Source of the DNA: Tessaracoccus oleiagri
Lineage (GTDB): Bacteria > Actinomycetota > Actinomycetes > Propionibacteriales > Propionibacteriaceae
Direction: 5' to 3'
NCBI RefSeq assembly: GCF_900103275.1
Contig: NZ_FNGP01000001.1
Location: 558,001-622,000, forward strand
Length of the DNA stretch: 64,000 nucleotides
Both the position numbers and the translations under genes were made by a program. Position 1 is the stretch's first letter, and every line of letters starts with the position of its first letter. The notes under the pieces were generated by a model. The model made no database searches, was not told where the DNA came from, and worked only from the letters and a program-made list of their open reading frames with translations. Below, in pieces: positions 41,434 through 49,473 of this stretch.

Positions 41434-42312
41434 TCAGTTAATCGTTTTGCCGTCGATGATTGCCATGATCCGCTCGAGGTCCTCGCCCGTGGCGAACTCG
41501 ATGGTTATCCGCCCCTTGTTGCGACCGATGTTCACCTTCACGCGCGTGTCGAAGTGGTCGCTCAGGGCGCCGGCCAGTTCACGCTCCCGTTCCGACGGGC
41601 TCCTGGGGGTGCGCGGACCGCCCGTGGTCCGCTTCTCCTGCTTGCCGAGGAGCACCAGCTCCTCCGTGGAGCGCACCGACAGCCCCTCCGCGATGATCCG
41701 GTCAGCCAGGGCCTCCTGGGCCTCGGCGGAGTCGAGGCCGAGGAGTACCTTGGCGTGACCGGCACTCAGGACGCCGGCGGCCACCTTCATCTGTACCTTG
41801 GTGGGCAGGTTCAGCAGGCGTACCGTATTCGAGATCTGGGGCCGTGAGCGGTGGATGCGTGCCGAGAGCTCCTCCTTGGTGCAGCCGAACTCCTCGAGGA
41901 GCTGCTCGTAGGCCATCGCCTCTTCGATCGGATTCAGGTCCGAGCGGTGGAGGTTCTCGAGGAGCGCGTCGCGCAGGAGGGTGTCGTCCTCCGTGGGACG
42001 GACGATCGCGGGGATGGTACGAAGCCCCGCGCGCTCGCTCGCCCGCAGGCGCCGCTCCCCCATGATCAGTTCGTAGCGTCCGCCGCCGAGTGGCCGCACT
42101 ACGACGGGTTGCAGCACCCCGAAGGCGCGCACCGACTCCGCGAGCTCCTCGAGTTCGTCCTCGTCGAAGTTGTGCCGCGGCTGCTTCGGGTTCGGGCGGA
42201 TGGCGTCGAGTTCCACCTCGCGCAGCACCGGTGCCTGCGGATCGGACTCCTCCGTGCGGGTCAGCAACCCGTCCAAGCCCCTCCCGAGGCGTGAATTCTT
42301 TGCGGTGGCCAT
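41434..42312 (-). CDS. parB: Chromosome partitioning protein ParB
   Basis: 292 residues. CTP-dependent DNA clamp that loads at parS and spreads along the origin region for segregation. Seen: the N-terminal domain with PNPKQPRHNF and the CTP/arginine patch GERRLRASE (about residues 85-93), the HTH domain ending SRPQISNTVRLLNLP near residue 160, and a C-terminal dimerisation end with RITIEFATGEDLERI. Two parS sites lie nearby at 43227 and 43402. 2 bp downstream of parA. Confidence 0.95.
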   Translation of the reverse strand: MATAKNSRLGRGLDGLLTRTEESDPQAPVLREVELDAIRPNPKQPRHNFDEDELEELAESVRAFGVLQPVVVRPLGGGRYELIMGERRLRASERAGLRTIPAIVRPTEDDTLLRDALLENLHRSDLNPIEEAMAYEQLLEEFGCTKEELSARIHRSRPQISNTVRLLNLPTKVQMKVAAGVLSAGHAKVLLGLDSAEAQEALADRIIAEGLSVRSTEELVLLGKQEKRTTGGPRTPRSPSERERELAGALSDHFDTRVKVNIGRNKGRITIEFATGEDLERIMAIIDGKTIN

Positions 42313-42314
42313 GG

Positions 42315-43328
42315 CTACTCCTTCGTCTCCACCTGGTTCGCGATCTCCTCGGCCACCGACGCGTATGCGACGGCACCCTCCGAGCGCGGTTGGTACGTGA
42401 GAACGGTCTGTCCGAAGCTCGGCGCCTCGGCGATGCGCACCGACCGCGGGATCTCCGTGGCCAGCGTCTGCTTCTTGAAATGCGAGCGCACTTCGGCAGC
42501 CACATCCTTCGACAGGTTGGTCCGCTTGTCATACATCGTCAGGAGGATGTTCGTCAGCTCCAGACGGTCGTTCAGGTTGCCCTTGACGCGGTCGATGGTC
42601 CCCAGGAGCGCAGTCACGCCCTCCAGTGCGTAGTACTCGGTCTGGATCGGGACCAGGATCTCGGTGGACGCGACGAGCGCATTCAGTGTCAGCATCCCGA
42701 GGGACGGCGGGCAGTCGATGAAGACGTAGTCGGCACCGCTCTGTTCGAGGTATTGCTCCAGCGCGTGCTTGAGGCGGGCCTCGCGGCCCTGCATCACGGC
42801 CAACTCCATCTCCGCCGCCGCAAGATCGATCGTCGCGGGAAGGACATGCAAATTGGGGGAGTGGGGCGACTGTTGCGCGTGCGCCATGATGGGATCGCCC
42901 TCGACGAGGGTCTCGTAGGTACCGGGGGTACCAACTGGATGCTCGATGCCGAGCGCGGTGGATGCGTTGCTCTGCGGGTCATTGTCGATGACCAGCACGT
43001 TGAGTCCGCCGAGCGCCAGGCCCATGGCGACGTTCACCGTCGTGGTGGTCTTGCCGACACCACCCTTCTGGTTCGCCACGACGAAGACCCGAGGGTGCTT
43101 CGGTCGGGGGAGGGTGGGCGTCGACTGTTCCTCGACGTCGAACTCCTCGCCGTACTCGTCCGAGGCGTCGTAGTCCTCGGGGATGTCGAACCGCGCGCGC
43201 TTGGGGCCGGTCGGGAGGGGGACCCCCGTTCCACGTGGAACGTTGCGCGCGTCCTTCCAGAAGTCCTGATCAGTCGCCTTTGGCTGTGGCTTCCGTTTCC
43301 TGAAGAACAACGGCACCGCATCTCCCAT
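42315..43328 (-). CDS. parA: Chromosome partitioning ATPase ParA (Soj) with N-terminal extension
   Basis: 337 residues, deviant Walker-type ATPase. Seen: P-loop KGGVGKTTTT at residues 88-97, IDNDPQSNAS, YVFIDCPPSLGMLTLNAL, IPRSVRIAEAPSFGQTV. ParA moves the ParB-parS complex. About 80 residues precede the P-loop; they are charged and include an acidic stretch with DYDASDEYGEEFDVEE, longer than in minimal ParA. A parS site lies within this N-terminal coding region (43227-43242). The start ATG 43328 is followed by a basic segment FFRKRKPQPK. Confidence 0.95.
   Translation of the reverse strand: MGDAVPLFFRKRKPQPKATDQDFWKDARNVPRGTGVPLPTGPKRARFDIPEDYDASDEYGEEFDVEEQSTPTLPRPKHPRVFVVANQKGGVGKTTTTVNVAMGLALGGLNVLVIDNDPQSNASTALGIEHPVGTPGTYETLVEGDPIMAHAQQSPHSPNLHVLPATIDLAAAEMELAVMQGREARLKHALEQYLEQSGADYVFIDCPPSLGMLTLNALVASTEILVPIQTEYYALEGVTALLGTIDRVKGNLNDRLELTNILLTMYDKRTNLSKDVAAEVRSHFKKQTLATEIPRSVRIAEAPSFGQTVLTYQPRSEGAVAYASVAEEIANQVETKE
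43227..43242. promoter_or_regulatory. parS site 1, inside parA
   Basis: CGTTCCACGTGGAACG, a perfect 16-bp palindrome close to the parS consensus; lies in the parA 5' coding region. Confidence 0.85.
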
Positions 43329-43489
43329 CTCTAGACCTTGGGCATCCTACCCAAGTTCGCGGACGACACGCTTGTCGCCCCACCGCCGACGGGGGGTGAT
43401 GCGTTCCACGTGGAACGGACGCCGGAGCTGAGGGGCCGAGGTTGGTGAATCGGGTCGCGATCAGAGAGACGGTGACGGCCGGTGGCCGT
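43329..43489. other. parA-rsmG intergenic segment with parS
   Basis: 161 bp between parA and the rsmG end. It contains the second parS site (43402-43417). Nothing else is recognised. Confidence 0.4.
43402..43417. promoter_or_regulatory. parS site 2, upstream of parA
   Basis: A second copy of the same 16-bp palindrome, 160 bp after the rsmG end and 74 bp before parA. Identical to site 1. Two sites 175 bp apart form a parS cluster for ParB loading. Confidence 0.85.
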
Positions 43490-44143
43490 CTATCCGCGAC
43501 GGACCCGGATGGCCCTTGTTCCCTCGAGACCGGGGCCGGCGCTCAATTCCAGGACCTCCGCGACCAGACCCTGCTTCGCGAGCACGCCCTTCGCCTTCTG
43601 GATCTCCTCCTCAGCCGTGCGTCCCTTGAGGGCGACGAGTTCCCCGGCTGGGAGGAAGAGGCCACCGGTCCAACCCAGGAGCCGACCGAGGGGGGCCACC
43701 GCCCGACAGGTGACGACGTCGAAGGTCTTGGGGAGATCAGCCGTGGGGGAGTATTCCTCGGCTCGTGCGCGGACGACGGTGACCCTCTCGCCCAGGCCGA
43801 GCTCGTCCACTGCCAGGCTGAGGAACTCCGCCCGTCGCTGGAGGGGTTCGATGAGGGCGATGCGGAGGTCCGGGCGCACGATCGCCACGGGGAGGCCCGG
43901 TAGGCCCGCGCCGCTGCCGACGTCCGCAACAGAGACCCCCACGGGAAGGACGTCGACGAGTGCGAGGGAGTTCGCGACGTGTCGGCTCCACAGCTTGCCA
44001 CCCTCCCGTGGGCCCATCAAGCCCCAGTCGATACCACGACTTGCCAGTATATCGACATATCGATTTAGTAGTTCGCCCGCTTGTGCATACAAAGACAAGA
44101 GCGCGGCCGAAGCCGCGCTCTCGTTCGTCGGTGCGACGCTCAC
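43490..44143 (-). CDS. rsmG: 16S rRNA (guanine527-N7)-methyltransferase
   Basis: 217 residues. Methylates G527 of 16S rRNA (gidB). Seen: GLMGPREGGKLWSRHVANSL near residues 40-60 and the SAM motif DVGSGAGLPGLPVAI near residue 72, then FDVVTCRAVAPLGRLL. GTG 44143 overlaps the jag stop by 4 bp. The 5' end is odd: a strong UUCG hairpin lies inside the first codons (44098-44121), and codons 15-40 use rare AT-rich triplets. A start downstream of the hairpin (for example TTG near 44090) cannot be excluded. Confidence 0.9.
   Translation of the reverse strand: MSVAPTNESAASAALLSLYAQAGELLNRYVDILASRGIDWGLMGPREGGKLWSRHVANSLALVDVLPVGVSVADVGSGAGLPGLPVAIVRPDLRIALIEPLQRRAEFLSLAVDELGLGERVTVVRARAEEYSPTADLPKTFDVVTCRAVAPLGRLLGWTGGLFLPAGELVALKGRTAEEEIQKAKGVLAKQGLVAEVLELSAGPGLEGTRAIRVRRG
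44089..44121 (-). terminator. UUCG-type intrinsic terminator-like hairpin between jag and rsmG
   Basis: On the minus strand: AGAGCGCGGC, tetraloop TTCG, GCCGCGCTCT, then TGTCTTTGT. The 10-bp perfect stem with a UUCG loop and T-rich tail is the classic terminator form. It lies 18 nt after the jag stop but inside the predicted rsmG 5' coding region. Confidence 0.6.
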
Positions 44144-44604
44144 GCCTTCTGCACCACCACACGCCGGTTCGGCGGCTCGCCCTCGGACTCGCTCACCAGG
44201 CCAGCGGCGGCGACCTCGTCGTGGACGATCTTCCGCTCGAATGCGTTCAGCGGCATCAGGCGCACGGGATCGCCCGTCTCCTGCACCTCGGCGATCGCGT
44301 CCTTCGCCATCGCGATCAGCTCAGCGCGGCGCTTCTCTCGGTAGCCGGCGACGTCGACCATGATCCGCGAACGGTGCCCGGTCTCGGTCATCACGACGAG
44401 GCGGGCGAGCTCCTGCAGCGCCTCCAAGACCTCACCGTTCTTGCCGACGAGCAGCTCGGAGTCGGTGTCGATGGCGACGAGCGCGCGACCCTCGGCGACG
44501 GAGTTCTCGATGTCCCCGTCCAGGTCGGCGATGTCGAGGAGTTCCTCGAGGTAGTCGGCGACGAGATCGCCCTCAGCCAGCAGGCTGGCCTGGTTGTCAC
44601 TCAT
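44140..44604 (-). CDS. jag: KhpB/Jag RNA-binding protein (KH and R3H domains)
   Basis: 154 residues. Seen: an N-terminal acidic region, a KH-like part with LLVGKNGEVLEALQELARLV near residues 52-70, and the R3H segment MPLNAFERKIVHDEVA (near residue 120) with the R..H pair. It forms an RNA-binding pair with KhpA in other bacteria and is almost always downstream of yidC, as here (10 bp). Confidence 0.9.
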   Translation of the reverse strand: MSDNQASLLAEGDLVADYLEELLDIADLDGDIENSVAEGRALVAIDTDSELLVGKNGEVLEALQELARLVVMTETGHRSRIMVDVAGYREKRRAELIAMAKDAIAEVQETGDPVRLMPLNAFERKIVHDEVAAAGLVSESEGEPPNRRVVVQKA

Positions 44605-44614
44605 GAAGTTCCTT

Positions 44615-45751
44615 TCACTTCTTCTTGCGCTGGGAACGAGACTTCGCCTGGGGCTGCTGCCTCGTCACGACCCGCTTGCCGTCCGCGTCGGTACGGACGG
44701 TCACGCGGTTGACCTGCTGCCGCTGCACCTTGGGGCGAGCCTCCGCCTGCTCCTCGGCGGCCTTGAGGTCGGTCTCGGCCTCGTCGGTGGCCACCGCGGC
44801 GCCACGCACGGTGCGGGTGGTGTTCGTCTTGGCGGCCTTCTGCTTGCGACGCTTCTCGCGCCGTTCACGGATGATCTCTTCGGGGTCCTTGCCCTTGGCG
44901 CGCATGCGCTCTTCCCAGTCGATGTACGCGGGAGTGTTCGGGGCCGGGTTGTTCCGGATGAGCAGCCCCTGCTGGACCATCGTCCAGATGTTCGAGGCGA
45001 GCCAGTAGATGAGCACGCCGATCGGGATCACGACCGACGACACGGCGTAGATGATGGGGAAGAGGTACAGCATCATCTTCTGCTGCTGCGCCATCGGTCC
45101 CTCCAGGGCCGACGGGGGCATGTTCTTGCGCATGAGCTGCAGCTGCGTGACGAACAGCGCAGCCACCATGGCCAGCACCAGGAGGATGCCGAAGACCTGC
45201 GTCGCGCCGAACGGGGTGAGGGGGAAGATGCGCTCCGCCAGCCCGGCACCGAACAGCTGCGCCTCCTGCAGGGACTCCACCAGGGCGGGGTTGTCCTTCA
45301 GCCACTGGCCGCGGACCTGCCCGTCGGACGCGCCCTGGAGCACGCGGAAGAGCGCGAGGAAGATCGGCATCTGGATCAGGAGGGGGAAGCACGAGGCCAT
45401 GGGGTTGACGCCCTCGTCCTTGTACAGCTTCATGGTCTCCTGGCCCAGCCGCTCGCGGTCCGCGCCGTACTTCTTCTGCAGCTCCTGCATCTTGGGCTGC
45501 AACAGCTGCATGTTGCGCGAGCTGTTGATCTGCTTCACGAAGAGCGGGATCATCGCCGTCCGCACCACCACGGTGAGGGAGACGATCGCCAGGGTCCAGG
45601 CGACGCCGGCCGGGAGGCTCAGCCAGATCCCCCACACCCAGTGGAACATGACGAGCAGGCCGGACACCGCCCAGTACAGCGGCTGCATCATCGTCGACAG
45701 GCCGCCGTAGATGGAGTCCCAGATGCTCAGCGGGACGAACAGATCGATCAC
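44615..45751 (-). CDS. yidC: Membrane protein insertase YidC
   Basis: 378 residues. Inserts membrane proteins with or without SecYEG. Seen: N-terminal VPLSIWDSIYGGLSTMMQPL, the conserved hydrophobic groove region AIVSLTVVVRTAMIPLFVKQ with the positively charged Arg near residue 65, QKKYGADRERLGQETMKLYK, and PLLIQMPIFLALFRVLQ. The C-terminal tail is very basic, ending QPQAKSRSQRKKK, and binds ribosomes. The stop lies 10 bp before jag, and the start overlaps the yidD stop by 4 bp. Confidence 0.95.
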   Translation of the reverse strand: MIDLFVPLSIWDSIYGGLSTMMQPLYWAVSGLLVMFHWVWGIWLSLPAGVAWTLAIVSLTVVVRTAMIPLFVKQINSSRNMQLLQPKMQELQKKYGADRERLGQETMKLYKDEGVNPMASCFPLLIQMPIFLALFRVLQGASDGQVRGQWLKDNPALVESLQEAQLFGAGLAERIFPLTPFGATQVFGILLVLAMVAALFVTQLQLMRKNMPPSALEGPMAQQQKMMLYLFPIIYAVSSVVIPIGVLIYWLASNIWTMVQQGLLIRNNPAPNTPAYIDWEERMRAKGKDPEEIIRERREKRRKQKAAKTNTTRTVRGAAVATDEAETDLKAAEEQAEARPKVQRQQVNRVTVRTDADGKRVVTRQQPQAKSRSQRKKK

Positions 45752-46023
45752 TTGCTTACCTCACGGTCGAGGGATGCCTCATGGGCTTCCCAGGCTAGGC
45801 GTTCGGGTGTTCCGGGCACGTAGTCGACCCCGCCCATCGACCAGGGGTGGCACCGCACGATGCGGGCCACCGCCAGGAAGCTGCCCTTGAGGGCGCCATG
45901 GGTCTCGAGGGCCTTGAGTCCGTACGCGGAACAGGTGGGGTGGAACTTGCAGACGTCGCCGTAGACGGGGGAGATGAACTTCCGCCATCCCTTGACGAAC
46001 CAGATCAACGGGTACTTCAGCAT
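45748..46023 (-). CDS. yidD: Membrane protein insertion efficiency factor YidD
   Basis: 91 residues from ATG 46023. Seen: the YidD core with WRKFISPVYGDVCKFHPTCS followed by AYGLKALETHGALKG and RCHPWSMGGVDYVPG. ATG 46023 overlaps the rnpA stop by 1 bp; a longer frame is read from inside rnpA and is rejected. YidD assists YidC-dependent membrane insertion. Confidence 0.92.
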   Translation of the reverse strand: MLKYPLIWFVKGWRKFISPVYGDVCKFHPTCSAYGLKALETHGALKGSFLAVARIVRCHPWSMGGVDYVPGTPERLAWEAHEASLDREVSK

Positions 46024-46367
46024 CAGGCGGCCTTCGAGAAGGCGCGACGCCAAGCTCCGGCGACGTCGTCGCGCAGTTCGGGACCGGCGACGGCGGCCGA
46101 CGGGAGGGCCCGGACCACCACGTCGGTGGGGAAGGGTGCCTCCAGCGTGGCGACGATGTGCCGCAACCTGCGCTTCACCCGGTTGCGGGTCACCGCGTTG
46201 CCCACCTTCTTGGACACGACAAAACCCACCCGCGTTGCTTCGGGTGGATTCTGGGTGTCTGGGCGGCGGACGTGCACGATGACCGTCCCGGTGGCCGCTC
46301 TCGCCCCGTTCCTGAAGCTCGCAGCGAAGTCAGCTGGAGACTTGAGGCGCCGGGGCGAGGGCAGCAC
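46023..46367 (-). CDS. rnpA: Ribonuclease P protein component
   Basis: 114 residues. Protein subunit of RNase P that binds the 5' leader of pre-tRNA. Seen: the RNR motif in NAVTRNRVKRRLRHIV near residue 58, GFVVSKKVG before it, and a N-terminal MLPSPRRLKSPADF. Placed between rpmH and yidD, as in most bacteria. Confidence 0.95.
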   Translation of the reverse strand: MLPSPRRLKSPADFAASFRNGARAATGTVIVHVRRPDTQNPPEATRVGFVVSKKVGNAVTRNRVKRRLRHIVATLEAPFPTDVVVRALPSAAVAGPELRDDVAGAWRRAFSKAA

Positions 46368-46373
46368 GAACGA

Positions 46374-46511
46374 TCAGGCGGAAAGCTCGACGCGGCCCTT
46401 GCGGCGACGCGCCGCGAGGATGGCGCGGCCGGCGCGGGTGCGCATGCGGCTGCGGAAGCCGTGCGTGCGGCTGCGGCGACGGTTGCTGGGCTGGAACGTG
46501 CGCTTGCTCAT
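46374..46511 (-). CDS. rpmH: Ribosomal protein bL34
   Basis: 45 residues: [20 protein letters not shown] and [19 protein letters not shown], the universal L34 sequence. GGAG lies 9-12 nt upstream of the ATG. First gene of the leftward operon rpmH-rnpA-yidD-yidC-jag-rsmG; 6 bp before rnpA. Confidence 0.97.
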   Translation of the reverse strand: MSKRTFQPSNRRRSRTHGFRSRMRTRAGRAILAARRRKGRVELSA

Positions 46512-46592
46512 AGGAGTTCTCCCATAATGGTCTTCATCAAGTACTGCCGGGAGGCAGGGAACAGTGGCCGCCACGAGGGCAGCGACTTGTAA

Positions 46593-46622
46593 ACGATACG
46601 CTGCGCGTGCCGGTTTGGCCAA
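46593..46622 (-). promoter_or_regulatory. Candidate rpmH promoter
   Basis: -35 TTGGCC (46622-46617), 18-nt spacer, -10 TATCGT (46598-46593), giving a leader of about 80 nt. Confidence 0.4.
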
Positions 46623-46817
46623 ACGGGCCGACCACGTAAGCAAACAACAACGATGTAGTCCAGCCGACGCGCCGACCATTTCCCCGAAACGGGTTGCGAA
46701 ATCGGGTCCAGACTACTAACTTCGAGGCTCCGGTATCCGCGTCTCCCCAGCTGTGGGAAACTATGTGGAAATGTTGAAAACGAGCACAACGCTCCCGATG
46801 GGTGACAAGGGGTCCAG
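46623..46817. other. rpmH-dnaA intergenic region
   Basis: Rest of the 306-bp gap between rpmH and dnaA. It has two DnaA-box-like stretches near 46752-46770 (TGTGGGAAA and TGTGGAAAT), which may allow DnaA to regulate its own gene. AAGGGG (46807-46812) is the dnaA ribosome-binding site. I see no other gene. Confidence 0.4.
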
Positions 46818-48182
46818 GTGACTGAAGCTGTTGACCTCGAGTCTCTCTGGGACACGGTCATCGCCTCGGTCGACGTACCCACCCGCGCCTGGCTCCGTCG
46901 CACGCGCCCCATCGCCATGCACGGCACGACGATGATGCTCGCGGTCACCGACGAGCCCACCCGCGAACGCGTCGAGACCCGTCTCCGCCAGTTGATCGAG
47001 CAGCATCTCAGCGAGCGCTGCGGCGAACCCACCCATCTGGCCGTCATGATCGACCCGAACCAGGTGCCCGAGCCGCAGCCCCCCGCCGCCGCGCAGGTGG
47101 CCGAGGAGACCGTCGCCGCGATGCCCGAACCGCTCCTCGCGAGGCCGCGGGTCAACAACGACCTGCGCCTCAACCCCCGATACACGTTCGAGTCGTTCGT
47201 CGCGGGCGCCTCCAACCGCTTCGCCCACGCCGCGGCCGCCGCCGTCGCCGAAACCCCGGGCAAGTCGTACAACCCGCTGCTGATCTACGGCCCCTCCGGC
47301 CTCGGCAAGACGCACCTGCTGCACGCCATCGGGCACTACGTCCAGAGCTACTACGACAACCTCCGCGTGAAGTACGTGTCGACGGAGGAACTCACCAACG
47401 ACTTCATCAACGCGATCTCCAGCAACCGCACCGCGGAGTTCCGCAGTTCCTACCGCGACATCGACGTCCTCCTGATCGACGACATCCAGTTCCTGGCGTC
47501 GAAGATCCAGACGCAGGAGGAGTTCTTCCACACGTTCAACACCCTGCACAACGCGCAGAAGCAGATCGTGATGACCTCCGACCGCCCGCCGAAGCTGCTC
47601 GAGGCGCTGGAGCCGCGCCTGCGGTCCCGCTTCGAGTGGGGCCTGATGACCGACATCCAGCCGCCCGACCTCGAGACCCGGATCGCGATCCTCCGCAAGA
47701 AGGTCGCCTCGCAGCGCCTGACCGCCGGCACCGCCGTGATGGAGGTCATCGCCCAGCGCATCACGACGAACATCCGCGAGCTCGAGGGCGCGCTGACGAG
47801 GATCGCCGCGCTCGCGAGCCTCAACCAGCAAGAGATCACCATGGAACTCGCCGAGCAGGTGCTCAACGACCTCATGCCCGAGGGGGAGGTCCAGGTCGAC
47901 GCGCAGTCGATCATGGAGGCGACGAGCCAGTACTTCGGCATAAGCGTCGACGACCTCACCGGGCCCAGCCGCGTGGCCGGCATCGCCATGCCCCGCCACA
48001 TCGCGATCTACCTCTGCCGCGAGCTCACCGACCTTTCGCTGCCCAAGATCGGCGCCAAGTTCGGCGGCCGCGACCACTCCACGGTGCTCAACTCCGTCCG
48101 CCGCATCAGCGACAAGATCGGCGAGGACCGCTCTCTCTTCACCCAGGTCACCGAGCTGACCAACAAGATCAAGCAGTCTTGA
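46818..48182 (+). CDS. dnaA: Chromosomal replication initiator DnaA
   Basis: 454 residues. Binds DnaA boxes and opens oriC. Seen: domain I (start [15 protein letters not shown]), a short linker, the AAA+ domain with P-loop GPSGLGKTH (residues 158-166) and Walker B LLIDDIQF, and domain IV with the DNA-binding GGRDHSTV near residue 418. GTG 46818 with AAGGGG at 6-nt spacing. Domain II is short compared with Streptomyces DnaA. The oriC box cluster follows downstream. Confidence 0.98.
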   Translation: MTEAVDLESLWDTVIASVDVPTRAWLRRTRPIAMHGTTMMLAVTDEPTRERVETRLRQLIEQHLSERCGEPTHLAVMIDPNQVPEPQPPAAAQVAEETVAAMPEPLLARPRVNNDLRLNPRYTFESFVAGASNRFAHAAAAAVAETPGKSYNPLLIYGPSGLGKTHLLHAIGHYVQSYYDNLRVKYVSTEELTNDFINAISSNRTAEFRSSYRDIDVLLIDDIQFLASKIQTQEEFFHTFNTLHNAQKQIVMTSDRPPKLLEALEPRLRSRFEWGLMTDIQPPDLETRIAILRKKVASQRLTAGTAVMEVIAQRITTNIRELEGALTRIAALASLNQQEITMELAEQVLNDLMPEGEVQVDAQSIMEATSQYFGISVDDLTGPSRVAGIAMPRHIAIYLCRELTDLSLPKIGAKFGGRDHSTVLNSVRRISDKIGEDRSLFTQVTELTNKIKQS

Positions 48183-48286
48183 GCCGAGCTCCGGCGACTG
48201 AGCAAGGGAAATCTCGGCGCAGCGCTGACGCGCCTTGCTCGATCCACCGGCGAAGCGACAGCGTCGAAGGCACCGGAGCTCAGCTC
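48181..48286. repeat. Nested inverted repeat directly after dnaA
   Basis: Outer arms 48181-48196 and 48271-48286 (14 of 16 match); inner arms GAGCAAGG (48200-48207) and CCTTGCTC (48233-48240), exact. It could be a terminator-like structure, or part of the origin. Confidence 0.55.
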
Positions 48287-48310
48287 AGATCGAGCGCGAG
48301 CGGAGCGAGC

Positions 48311-48384
48311 TGGTCGAGATCTTCTCGATCACCATGCTCTGATGTTCTGCCACGTTGGTCGAGCGAGCGAAGCCAATCGAGACC
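48311..48384. repeat. REP-like palindromic remnants beside oriC
   Basis: Two imperfect palindromes, 48311-48334 and 48357-48384. The second, from GGTCGAGCGAGCGAAGCC to AATCGAGACC, belongs to the same family as the element at 54461-54569. Dispersed GGTTGAG/GGTCGAG...GAAACC/GAGACC palindromes are common in related actinobacteria (recalled). Confidence 0.5.
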
Positions 48385-48410
48385 CCGCTTCTCGCCCCAT
48401 CCCGCCCGAA

Positions 48411-48600
48411 AAGTTGTCATTCGGAGCTGTGGAGAACCCACATGGCCTCGATGTCGACAGGGCTGTGGACAACTTCCGGACCCCGAGCTCTCCACAAATC
48501 CTAAACTTGTGATTCGACAGCCGGAGGCCGGTTCTCCACACGGGCCAAATGCCGGGCGGCAAGCCAAGTCGCGACTTCTCCACAGTCTCCACAGCAGCTA
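48411..48600. other. Replication origin oriC: cluster of DnaA boxes
   Basis: Between dnaA and the ABC exporter. DnaA boxes read: TGTGGAGAA (48428-48436), TGTGGACAA (48464-48472, consensus for actinobacteria), CTCTCCACA (48488-48496), TTCTCCACA (48532-48540 and 48576-48584), GTCTCCACA (48585-48593). Boxes lie in both orientations, the last two nearly abutting. No clear long AT-rich unwinding stretch is seen; the best is around CTAAACTTGTGATTC (48501-48515). The cluster, next to dnaA at the point where gene direction flips, identifies the origin. Confidence 0.85.
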
Positions 48601-48672
48601 TGACCACTATGAGTAATCACACATCCAAGTGCCTTCAAAGTCAGACCTGTGCAGAGGTTCGAAGTCAGCGGG

Positions 48673-48678
48673 TACCGT
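48673..48678 (+). promoter_or_regulatory. -10 box of the ABC exporter
   Basis: TACCGT, 7 nt before the GTG start, so the mRNA would be leaderless. No convincing -35. Confidence 0.4.
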
Positions 48679-48685
48679 AACTCGC

Positions 48686-49471
48686 GTGACTGTCGCAGCG
48701 AGAGCCGAGGCTCTGACCAAGGTGTACGGCTCGGGGGACGCGGAGGTCGTGGCCCTGGACGAGGTGGACTTCTCCATCCAGGCCGGCGAGTTCACGGCGA
48801 TCATGGGCCCGTCGGGCTCCGGCAAGTCCACCCTCATGCACCTCCTCGCGGCGCTCGACACCCCCACGTCGGGGCGGGTCCTCGTCGGTGACACCGACGT
48901 GGCGCGGCTGGGCGACACCCCGCTGACGCAGCTGCGCCGCGACCGCATCGGGTTCATCTTCCAGTCGTTCAACCTGGTGCCGACGCTCACGGCCCGCGAG
49001 AACATCGTCCTGCCGCTCGCGATCGCCGGCAAGAAGGTCGATGAGGAGTGGTTCGGCACGCTCGTCGACGTGCTGGGCCTCGGCGACCGGCTCGGGCACA
49101 AGCCGTCCGAGCTCTCCGGCGGCCAGCAGCAGCGGGTGGCCTGCGCCCGGGCGCTGATGAACCGCCCGGACATCGTCTTCGGCGACGAGCCCACCGGCAA
49201 CCTCGACTCCGCCTCCGCGGCCGAGGTGCTCACCTTCCTGCGCCGCAGCGTCGACGAGTTCGGCCAGACGGTCGTCATGGTGACCCACGACGCCAACGCC
49301 GCCAGCTATGCCGACCGCGCGGTCTTCCTCTCCGACGGCCGGATCGTCCAGGAGCTCTACGAGGCCTCGCAGGAGGAGCTCCTGCAGGAGATGGCCCGCA
49401 TCTACCCCCGGCCCGACGCCGCCAAGCCCGCCCCGCCCGAGCCCATGGCAAGGCCGAAGCGGGCCCTCTGA
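48686..49471 (+). CDS. ABC transporter ATP-binding protein (MacB/LolD type)
   Basis: 261 residues. Seen: Walker A GPSGSGKSTLMHLLA (near residue 41), Q-loop FIFQSFNLVPTLTARENI, signature LSGGQQQRVACARALMNRPD, Walker B VFGDEPTGNLDS and a switch His in VMVTHDANAA. This is the MacB/LolD/FtsE subgroup that drives mechanotransmission exporters rather than import. Start GTG 48686 after TACCGT -10. The cognate permease follows 2 bp after the stop. It lies between oriC and dnaN, an unusual place. Confidence 0.93.
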   Translation: MTVAARAEALTKVYGSGDAEVVALDEVDFSIQAGEFTAIMGPSGSGKSTLMHLLAALDTPTSGRVLVGDTDVARLGDTPLTQLRRDRIGFIFQSFNLVPTLTARENIVLPLAIAGKKVDEEWFGTLVDVLGLGDRLGHKPSELSGGQQQRVACARALMNRPDIVFGDEPTGNLDSASAAEVLTFLRRSVDEFGQTVVMVTHDANAASYADRAVFLSDGRIVQELYEASQEELLQEMARIYPRPDAAKPAPPEPMARPKRAL

Positions 49472-49473
49472 GC

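Noticed and set aside
45748..46053. Longer yidD start inside rnpA
   Set aside because: The 91-residue version from ATG 46023 is the normal YidD length and its start overlaps the rnpA stop, as usual.
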